Shown in pieces: positions 1-6,900 of a DNA stretch of 28,035 bases (the stretch's first letter is position 1; every line of letters begins with the position of its first letter). The position numbers and the translations under genes are program-made. Below the pieces are notes generated by a model, which searched no databases, was not told where the DNA came from, and saw only the letters and a list, made by a program, of their open reading frames with translations. Source of the stretch: a virus; the IMG/VR virus record IMGVR_UViG_3300031565_000278, positions 1-28,035 of that record. One strand, given 5' to 3'.

Positions 1-336
1 CATCAAACGGGGTCATTCGTCGGGGACGATACCGATAACCACGACTTCGTATTCAAAGGACGGGGCAAGTCATGTCCCCAGGTTGACGTTGACAACGCCC
101 CGAACGCCGAACTTACCTGGACGCTTTACGGAATGCACACTGAAGACGGGGCCGTCGGCGACCCTGGGACATACCAAATTGACACGGGGGCCATTGCCGC
201 CGCCGACCAGTTCGACGACGCCTGGTTCGGATACGCCTTCCCGTTCTTCCTTCTTCGCCTGGCGTATGCTGGCGCGCCAACCGACGACCCGAAGAAGTCG
301 GTCACAGTCTTTACGAATTTAACCTTTGGAATATAG
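1..336 (+). CDS. Virion-associated protein, 5' end cut by window edge
   Basis: The reading frame is open from base 1 to the TAG at 334-336, giving 111 visible residues with no start in view; the internal Met at 133 has no ribosome binding site and is not taken as the start. The visible part is acidic and Gly/Ala-rich and ends in a beta-type stretch (SVTVFTNLTFGI). I do not recognise the family. Its place just upstream of connector-like and tail genes suggests a capsid-associated or decoration protein, which is inference from gene order only. The next gene follows after 9 bases with a G-rich ribosome binding site. Confidence 0.65.
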   Translation, partial: HQTGSFVGDDTDNHDFVFKGRGKSCPQVDVDNAPNAELTWTLYGMHTEDGAVGDPGTYQIDTGAIAAADQFDDAWFGYAFPFFLLRLAYAGAPTDDPKKSVTVFTNLTFGI

Positions 337-345
337 GGGGGCGAT

Positions 346-861
346 ATGGTATTGAAACGAAGCCAAATCGAACAAGGCGTCCTGGACGCCATAATCAGCG
401 AAGAACACGTTCACAACCGCGAACGCTGGTTCGGGAAATCGGGCGACCAGTCGGGGAACGATTGGGCCGTCCCCGCGGGCTTGACCTTCTTCCGCGCCAT
501 ATCAGGAAGCGCGGACTTCGGGGGCGACGCGAACGACGAAGCCCTGGTCCTGGGGACCGCCGACACGCCCGCAATATCGGGGAAGACGACGTTCGACCTT
601 CATCGGATTATGGTTGAAGCTTCCAGCGTCGCGACGCCCTGGGTCCTTCGGGTCATTTACGGGTCGGGAACCTTTTCCGCAATGGAAGCCCTGGGCCAGT
701 ATTCCGACGTTATGATAACGGAAGCGAAGAAGGGCGGACCCGTCGAATTGATAATGCCGCGGGCGACTTGCGGAACCGACAAGGTATGGGTTCGGGCGAA
801 GAACGCGACCGACAACGCGACGATTGACTTCTTCGTCGGGTCCCATGAATACGACGAATAA
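346..861 (+). CDS. Putative virion structural protein, 171 aa
   Basis: The ATG is preceded by an AGGGGGG ribosome binding site at 8 bases' distance. The 171-residue product has a helical N-terminus (residues 1-30) and then alternating hydrophobic stretches that look like a beta-sandwich, including a FDLHRIMVEASS segment and a WVLRVIYGSG segment. No signal peptide or membrane segment is visible. I do not recognise a named family. Its position between the preceding virion-like gene and the connector-like gene at 874 suggests a head or head-decoration component. This is a context call, not a homology call. Confidence 0.6.
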   Translation: MVLKRSQIEQGVLDAIISEEHVHNRERWFGKSGDQSGNDWAVPAGLTFFRAISGSADFGGDANDEALVLGTADTPAISGKTTFDLHRIMVEASSVATPWVLRVIYGSGTFSAMEALGQYSDVMITEAKKGGPVELIMPRATCGTDKVWVRAKNATDNATIDFFVGSHEYDE

Positions 862-873
862 AAGGGGGACGAT

Positions 874-1410
874 ATGACAGTCGGGGCGAATACTTATGCC
901 GAACACGAAGACGTCGAAAGGCTTATCGGCGACATTGTTTTGAACCGAACCTTCGACGAAACCACGGTCCCGACGCTGGTCCAGGTTGAAAGCGAACTGG
1001 ACAACGCCGCGGCCGACTTGAACCGCGAACTGGACCAGGTCGGTTATACCGTCCCCGTGGTCCTGGCCGACTATCCGACGACCTTCGCCTTCCTGAAGGC
1101 GGCGAACGCTTACGGGGCGGCCGCGGTTCTATTGTCCACGGTCCCGTCTGAAGGTTACAATCCGATTGAAGAAGTCGAAGCCCCAGGGACAACCAGGGCG
1201 GAAGTCTATTCGAACAAATTCAAGTCGGCCCTGAAAGCGATTCGCGAACAACGGTTACGGGCCGCCCGTCGCAAGGGCCGCCTGGCCGACGTGGTCGCTG
1301 GTTCCCAGGCCGACGCCGACGGGAACGAAAAGAACCCAATATTCACGCGGGGAATGGACGACTATCCTGGAAGGCGTTCCCTGGTTGGTGGGGAAGGGGG
1401 GGACGAATGA
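874..1410 (+). CDS. Putative head-tail connector/adaptor protein, 178 aa
   Basis: The ATG follows AAAAGGGGG at normal spacing. The product is mostly helical: an acidic N-terminal half (YAEHEDVERLIGDIV, then a long helix around residues 45-65), an Ala-rich middle (residues 80-100) and a basic helix (FKSALKAIREQRLRAARRKGR, about residues 112-135). Small helical proteins of this size just before tail-completion genes are typically head-tail adaptors of the gp6/gp15 type that sit under the portal. The gene overlaps the next one by ATGA at 1407-1410, so the two are probably translationally coupled. No catalytic motif is present. The family assignment is inferred from size, helical content and position. 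Confidence 0.55.
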   Translation: MTVGANTYAEHEDVERLIGDIVLNRTFDETTVPTLVQVESELDNAAADLNRELDQVGYTVPVVLADYPTTFAFLKAANAYGAAAVLLSTVPSEGYNPIEEVEAPGTTRAEVYSNKFKSALKAIREQRLRAARRKGRLADVVAGSQADADGNEKNPIFTRGMDDYPGRRSLVGGEGGDE

Positions 1411-1847
1411 GCCAGGCAACGGTTGAAACTGGTATCGTGAACACGGTCCGCATTCATGCGGACTTTGATTCGACGAATTGCGTTGTATATGACCGAAAGC
1501 CGCTGGCGAAGGGGCTTGCCCGCCTTTGCTTCATATCGTATTCAACCCATACCCGCGAAGCGATAACCTTGAAGCTGGAACGGCGGACCTGGGTTTATAA
1601 CGTGGACGTCCTGGTCCCCTGGCGCGGGGACCTGGCCGAACTTGATTCCCGTATCGGGACCGAAACCCAAAAGGTCATTGATACCCTGGCGAAGTATCCC
1701 CGCTTGAACGGGACGGCCGACATTCAAACGACGGAAATGGTCGTGTCCACTTCGCCCGATTTACTGGCCGAACGGAAGGGCGTTTATCGCGGCCGAAGGC
1801 ATACGTTGAACGTCCTGGAAATCTTCGACCCAGGGAAGGTTGAATAA
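1407..1847 (+). CDS. Putative tail terminator/tail completion protein, 146 aa
   Basis: The start overlaps the upstream stop as ATGA and is preceded by GGAAGGGGGG. The 146-residue product has alternating strands and helices: a segment with many aromatic and charged residues (EAITLKLERRTWVYNVDVLVPW, residues about 52-73), a helix with regular hydrophobic spacing (residues 76-95) and a C-terminal beta segment (RHTLNVLEIFDP). This size and pattern fit the gpU/gp17-like tail terminator group that caps the tail tube, and the gene sits directly before a gp10-like gene, as in many siphoviruses. There is no diagnostic motif, so the name rests on context. It overlaps the next gene by TAATG. Confidence 0.5.
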   Translation: MSQATVETGIVNTVRIHADFDSTNCVVYDRKPLAKGLARLCFISYSTHTREAITLKLERRTWVYNVDVLVPWRGDLAELDSRIGTETQKVIDTLAKYPRLNGTADIQTTEMVVSTSPDLLAERKGVYRGRRHTLNVLEIFDPGKVE

Positions 1848-2356
1848 TGGCCCAAATGGAATTCGAAGTCTTCGGACTGAAGGAAGTTCAATCCCGCATG
1901 GCGAAAGCTGGCGACGCCCTGGTTCAAGCGGCCTTGAACGAAGGGCTTCGGGACATTGGCCGCCTGATTGTCCCCGCTTCGGGGACGGGGCCCCTGGCGA
2001 ATGAAACCCCGAAGGTATCGGGCGACCTGGCAAAGTCAACGGTCTTCCAGGTTATCGGGGGCCCGTTGAACCAGGTCCTTGAAGTTCGCCAGGCCGCGCG
2101 GTCGCCTGGGGGCGTATTTTATGGCTTCATAGTTCGGGAAGGACGGAAGGCCATTGAAGCGTCGCAAGGGAAATTCCTTCACTTCTTTATCGGGGACCAG
2201 GAATTCTTCAGGAAGCGGGTCGGACCAGCGAAAGCGAACCCGTATCATATCCGCGTATTGAACCGACTTCTTCCAGGCATTCAGGAAATCGTCAACAAAA
2301 TGGGTCGAAAGGTCGTCGGCTATATCAGCGGCGGCAATTCAGGAATAAGGGGGTAA
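1847..2356 (+). CDS. HK97 gp10-like head-tail joining/minor tail protein, 169 aa
   Basis: The ATG overlaps the upstream TAA (TAATG). The product starts with a short strand and then a helix-rich region (FGLKEVQSRMAKAGDALVQAALNEGLRDIGRLIVPAS) with the layout of the HK97 gp10 family: an N-terminal strand and long helix, a central 'P.VSGDLAKS' segment, and a C-terminal half in which a 'GFIVREGRK' strand precedes a conserved aromatic/basic region and a final helix. The family's usual length is 110-170 residues, so 169 is at the upper end. Members act at the head-tail junction, next to the terminator protein. The call is made from pattern and position and is fairly secure. Confidence 0.68.
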   Translation: MAQMEFEVFGLKEVQSRMAKAGDALVQAALNEGLRDIGRLIVPASGTGPLANETPKVSGDLAKSTVFQVIGGPLNQVLEVRQAARSPGGVFYGFIVREGRKAIEASQGKFLHFFIGDQEFFRKRVGPAKANPYHIRVLNRLLPGIQEIVNKMGRKVVGYISGGNSGIRG

Positions 2357-2363
2357 AAGTAAA

Positions 2364-2783
2364 ATGTCACTATATGACAGCGGATTATCGGTCTTCAAAA
2401 TCACGGACACGGGTTCGGACCTTCGGGACGTATCCCCGTATATCGTTTCAATTGACGGGCTTCCTGGACCCAGGGAATTGAACGAAGCGACGGGGTTGAA
2501 CGTGACGGGAAGGAAGTTTCACCCGACCCTTGAAAACGTCCCGTTCACGCTGGAACTTATGTTTTCAGCGGACGCAACCGTCGGGCCCGATACGGTCTTC
2601 GGACCGCTTTCCAGGCATACGGCGGCGACGGCCTTTGAATACTATCCGAAGGGCGTTACAGTCCCGAAGTATTACGGGTCTTGTTGGGTTCGGAATTATA
2701 CTATATTGACCAGGGTCGGAAGCCTTTTGACCGCCCGCGTCGAATGCCAGGTCGAAGGGACCGTATCAAGAACGGGTTCATAG
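2364..2783 (+). CDS. Putative major tail (tube) protein, 139 aa
   Basis: This gene starts at the ATG in 'aaaagtaaaATG', so its ribosome binding site is weak for this genome. The product is a small all-beta protein of 139 residues with features that suit a tail tube subunit: an early D-V-S-P-Y-I segment, a 'FTLELMFSADATVGPDTVFGPL' stretch (residues 59-80) typical of a tube-fold strand-loop-helix, and a closing beta strand (LLTARVECQVEGTVSR). It lies directly upstream of the frameshifting tail chaperone gene, where the tube gene is expected. The identification rests on position, size and beta content. A tail-associated protein with a different role cannot be excluded. Confidence 0.58.
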   Translation: MSLYDSGLSVFKITDTGSDLRDVSPYIVSIDGLPGPRELNEATGLNVTGRKFHPTLENVPFTLELMFSADATVGPDTVFGPLSRHTAATAFEYYPKGVTVPKYYGSCWVRNYTILTRVGSLLTARVECQVEGTVSRTGS

Positions 2784-2813
2784 TCAACCAGTAACCGAAA
2801 GGAAGGGGGAATC

Positions 2814-3215
2814 ATGGCTTACGAAATGCCAACCAAAAGGATTGAATTCGAAGGCGGCGGATACGCCGTCCTTTGTCTTCAACTGAAACACGGGACCCAA
2901 AAGGCGGTCAACGCTATTCTTCGGCCGCTTATGAAGACGCCCGACGGCGGGACCGTCGCGACGCTATCCGTCCAGGAAGGGGACGGGAAGACAAAGGTCG
3001 AAGGTCCGACCGAAGTTCAAATCGAACTGGCCCAGGTTGACTTCACGGCCGTCAACGACATTATTCTTTTGAAGCAAGTCAACGAATGGTCGTTCGGTCC
3101 AGTGGACCAGGCAACCCTTGACGTCGTTCCCGAACCCATAATCGAACGCCTGGTCGAAGAAGCGAATGGATTATACGGCGAAGTCCCTTTAGCAAAGGGC
3201 GGCGGCGGGAACTAG
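2814..3215 (+). CDS. Tail assembly chaperone, short (gpG-type) product, 133 aa
   Basis: The ATG is preceded by GGAAGGGGGAATC, a clear ribosome binding site. The 133-residue product (MAYEMPTKR... to ...AKGGGGN) is an acidic mixed alpha/beta protein that ends shortly after a slippery heptamer. It lies between the tube candidate and the tape measure gene, the standard place for the G/GT pair, whose products bind the tape measure protein and assist tail tube assembly without being part of the virion. The glycine run just before the stop looks like a linker to the frameshifted extension. I cannot identify it by motif, because this family is poorly conserved. The role comes from gene order plus the frameshift signal. 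Confidence 0.72.
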   Translation: MAYEMPTKRIEFEGGGYAVLCLQLKHGTQKAVNAILRPLMKTPDGGTVATLSVQEGDGKTKVEGPTEVQIELAQVDFTAVNDIILLKQVNEWSFGPVDQATLDVVPEPIIERLVEEANGLYGEVPLAKGGGGN

Positions 3216-3412
3216 GGGAAGGGCTTTTCAAGGCCCTGAAACTACCTTCACGTTATCGCTTGCCGCCTGAATTGGAAGAAGCAATGTTAATATGTGAAAT
3301 CGGGTTGCCGCCCCAGGTCCTTGACGAACTTTCGCAAGTTCTTATTGACCAGATTATCATTTACAAGGGCGTCAAGAACGTCGCCGAATACGGCGGGGAC
3401 TGGCAACCATAA
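2814..3412 (+). CDS. Tail assembly chaperone, -1 frameshift fusion (gpGT-type), 199 aa
   Basis: The stretch 3216-3412 has no start of its own but continues as a clean coding frame in the -1 register. It reads REL GEGLFKALKLPSRYRLPPELEE and on to a TAA at 3410-3412, with the same codon habits as its neighbours. Slipping back one base at the heptamer A AAG GGC (3194-3200) joins it to the gene that starts at 2814. The fusion keeps 129 residues of the short form and adds 70, giving 199. The added part ends in a helix-rich tail (QVLDELSQVLIDQIIIYKGVKN). In lambda the analogous T domain recruits the tape measure protein. The tape measure candidate begins 13 bases after the TAA. Confidence 0.75.
3194..3200 (+). 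promoter_or_regulatory. -1 ribosomal frameshift slippery heptamer AAAGGGC
   Basis: The bases read A AAG GGC in the frame of the upstream gene, a perfect X XXY YYZ heptamer. After a one-base slip the P- and A-site tRNAs re-pair with AAA and GGG. It lies four codons before the zero-frame stop TAG (3213-3215), and the -1 frame is open from here to 3412. Confidence 0.75.
3220..3237 (+). promoter_or_regulatory. Hairpin downstream of the frameshift site
   Basis: AGGGC at 3220-3224 pairs with GCCCT at 3233-3237, and T·G and T-A pairs extend the stem to about 7 bp around a 4-base loop. It starts 19 bases after the slippery heptamer, farther than the usual 5-9 bases, so its contribution to frameshifting is uncertain. 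The G-rich bases between may form other structures. Confidence 0.4.
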
Positions 3413-3424
3413 GGGGGTTATTCA

Positions 3425-3982
3425 ATGGCAAATGAAGCGGCCGTAACAATAGTCGCCCGAATGCGGGACGAAGCTTCGGCCAAAATGCAAAACCTGGGGA
3501 AGACCACGGCGAAGACGAATATCACAATGGCGGAAACCCAAATGACCTTGACGGCCGTCGGTTCCGCCCTGGTCGGCGTCGGGGCCTTGTTGGGTAAAAT
3601 GGACAACCCCCTGGCGAAGACCGCTTCGACATTCCTATTGACCGCGGGGGCCATTGGCGCGACGGCGGGGGCCATAATGAACATGATTCCGTATATTGGG
3701 AAGCTTATAACCTGGTTGCGTTCCCTGGCAATCGCCCAAACGCTTGTCGCCGCCCTTTCGGGCCCCGCTGGTTGGGCTAGAATTGGAATTGGCCTGGGTA
3801 TCGCCGCGGCGGGAACCGCGGGCATCGTCGCCGCGACGGGCGGGTTCGGCGGACGTGGGGGCGGAACGACCCAGGTCGTCAATATCAATTCCCAGGCATT
3901 CACGGGAAACGACGCGGAAGCCAGGAAGTTCGCTTCCAAAGTCCAGCGATATTCCAGGGAAGAAACCAGGTTGGGAAGATAA
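3425..3982 (+). CDS. Very short tape measure protein, 185 aa
   Basis: The ATG has AAGGGGG 8 bases upstream. The product opens with 'VTIVARMRDEASAKMQNLGKT', the 'I.V.A.DEASA.l..l' start common to many tape measure proteins. Two hydrophobic, Ala/Gly-rich segments follow (about residues 46-80 and 84-140), including 'ALSGPAGWARIGIGLGIAAAG', a pattern often found in the hydrophobic part of tape measures. It ends with a Gly-rich linker and a basic tail. It directly follows the chaperone genes. Family members usually have 600-2000 residues, so 185 is exceptionally small. By the established ratio of about 1.5 angstrom per residue it would specify a tail of roughly 28 nm. Confidence 0.7.
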   Translation: MANEAAVTIVARMRDEASAKMQNLGKTTAKTNITMAETQMTLTAVGSALVGVGALLGKMDNPLAKTASTFLLTAGAIGATAGAIMNMIPYIGKLITWLRSLAIAQTLVAALSGPAGWARIGIGLGIAAAGTAGIVAATGGFGGRGGGTTQVVNINSQAFTGNDAEARKFASKVQRYSREETRLGR

Positions 3983-3985
3983 CAA

Positions 3986-6900
3986 ATGGAAATTGAGAAA
4001 GTAAGCGACCCCGCGCGAATGACAACCGACCAGACTTTGCTTTCCCATTTGGCGACGGCGGGCCTTGAAAAAGACTTCGTCGCATTCGTCCAGGATTACA
4101 CACCCGAACACCCTTACGCCAAATTATACGAAGACCGCGTTTCGAAGCGGAAGTTCGCCGTTATATCACAGCTTCCAATGGTCAAGGTCGGCGGCCAAAA
4201 GATTGAAGCGGCCTGGTTCTATTCAGAGAAACAAGGCGCGTGGTATTCGCGGGCGAACCTTTTTTCGGCCATTGTATCGGGGTCGAAGGTCCAGCTTACT
4301 TGTCTATACCCGCAACCGAACGGGGCAAAATTGGGCGACCAGGTTGTCTTCCACGCCCAGGTCTTCGTTGACGGCGTCGAAGTTCTTCCGAAATCGGAAA
4401 AACCGAACTGGTTGGAAAGCGACCCATTCAACGAAAACTATAATCAAAACGTCCTTGAATGGGATTATGGAATTTGCAAGCGAAGATTGCGGCTTCTTGA
4501 AGGCCGTCTTTTGGGTTCCTGGTTATTCGAAAAGAAACCTGGCGGGACGGTCAAGCTGAAGTATAATCAGGTCGGGACGCTTCGGCTTAAACTTGGTTCG
4601 TTTGCTATTGGCGAAGACGAAGTCATTACGCCCGAACAATTCGAAGAATTCGGAAGATACCCTGTAAACATATCTGATAGTCAAACATTCTACCCCGACG
4701 CTTCCCCGACTTCAACGTCTTGTGATGGAGTAGTAAGACAGGCCAGTGTTGATATGTCATGGGCCGCTATAAGGGCAACAGTTGGCAACAACAAGATTGA
4801 TAATGACGATGGCGGCGAATTCTGCGACGGCGTTCATTGGAGATGGCGACCTGGCGGGCTTGGATTCAGGTATCTTTCAAGACCAATACTTCTTTTCGAT
4901 ACTTCGGGCCTTCCTGACGAAGCGACCGTCATATCGGCGACCCTTTCCCCTTTTGGTAGTGTGAGAGGAAACCCGTCAAGTTCTACTATATCGCTTAATA
5001 TCTATGTCCCCACGACGGCTAGTAATACCGAACTTACTACGACGGATTATAACTATTTGGGGTGGGGTGCAACTAAGCTTTGTGATACCGACAAGCAATA
5101 TGCCAGTTGGAGTTTAGTCGGCTATAATGCTTTCATTTTGAATGCCGCTGGTATCGCGAACATATCGAAGACGGGAATTAGTAAGTTCGGAATTCGTGAC
5201 GTTGATTATGACGTCGGCGGGTCCACTCCCCCAGGAAGCGGAATATCTGACCTAGATACTTATATGTGTTGTTGGTATTCTGAAAAGGGGGCTGGTTATA
5301 AACCGAAGCTGGTTGTTGAATATTCCGCCATTACCGTTCCAGTTATGGACACAGCGGACGCGGACAATATCGGCAACGAACAAGCCGACCTTCACGGCGA
5401 AATCGTAAGCACAGGCGGCGACAATTGCGACTTCCGCGGCTTCGTTTACGGCAAGGAAAGCTTCGGCGACCCAGGGGACACGGCCCCCGCTGATAGTGAT
5501 TATTCTGACTATTGGACGGAAGGCGGTTCCTTCGCCGCTGGCGTATTCGATAGGACGCAAACGGGACTGGACAGCGGGGCGACGTATTACGTTCGGGCTT
5601 GCGCGCATAATTCGCAAGGTTGGGCTTATGGCGACCAAATATCCTTCGCAACGATACCCGATATTTATACTTATCAAGCAACGAATATCGAATCGAATCA
5701 AGCGACGGGGAACGGGTCAATTGAAAGCGTGACTGGCATTGAAGCCGTTGGCTTCGAATGGGGCATTGAATCGGGGACGTATGACGACAGTGTTGAATCG
5801 GCCCTGATTGAACCAGGCGACTTCGCCCTTCAAATGACTTTACTGGAAGCATCAACGAAATACTACTTTCGCGCCTATGCTTACGATTCGGAAGCCGCCT
5901 ATATTTACGGCGAAGAAAAGTTCTTCACCACGTTACCGCCGACGCCCGTCGTTAGAACCGACCCGCCGACCGACGCGCAAATTGACCATATTGACGCCGT
6001 CGGTTATATCACGTCAATCGGTTCGGCAAACGCCGACTTCCGCGGCTTCGTTTACGGGTTGACTTCAAAGTCGAAGCCTGATTATTTGACCGCGCCAGGG
6101 GCTTCAGGATATGACGATTCGGTCGAAGAAGAAGGCGATTACGGGGTCGGGGCTTTCGCCATTACGCTTTCGAACCTGGAAGCAAGCCGAACTTATTACG
6201 TCCGCGCCTGGGCCCATAATTCATACGGATACAATTATGGAAACGAACTGGCAATCGTGACGAACTATGACGTTAATATCCTTTTGCCTTCGGGGAATTA
6301 TTCGGCTGGTATCCGCTTCGATACTTCGCCAGGCGGGGGGTATCCCTCACTTGGCGGCGGGGACATTCCCCATTATTTGCTGGTCCGTTCCAAAGATACC
6401 ATTTACACGGCGGGCGGATATTGGGGCTCAATCAGCGGCGAAGGCGTTTACGAACGCAGTTATTACAATTCGAATTATTATACGGACCTCTACACTTTGA
6501 CGAACCCTTATCGGCGAACTGAATCAATAATCAAGGTCAAATGGAAAGCCCGCTTCTTTGCGAATGCGTATCCTTACGGGAACGCGGGAAGGGAAGTCCG
6601 AACCCATTCGACGACATATTCTTCAGCGCGAACGAAGATTCACGTCGCGGCTTTGGGCGATACCCGTTGCGAAGTATTTTACGTCAACTTGAATACGTCG
6701 GCCGCCTGGTCCCTGGCCGAAGCCGACGCCCTGGTCGGCGGAATAACGGTTGGCGAAGAAGCTTCATACGGGATAGCCTTCGGCGACTGGTTCGAAATGC
6801 GCGTCCTTTGGGCGAATGCTGAAGTCCGAACCGATTACGGGGAAAAGCTTTCGGCGAACGAACTTCGATTGAACGGTTACGTCGTCCAGGACGAAGCCGA

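Noticed and set aside
2651-2660. GGGCGTTACA inside the tail tube gene as another promoter block
   Set aside because: No TTGACA or TATAAT partner is near it and the bases are ordinary codons of the gene.
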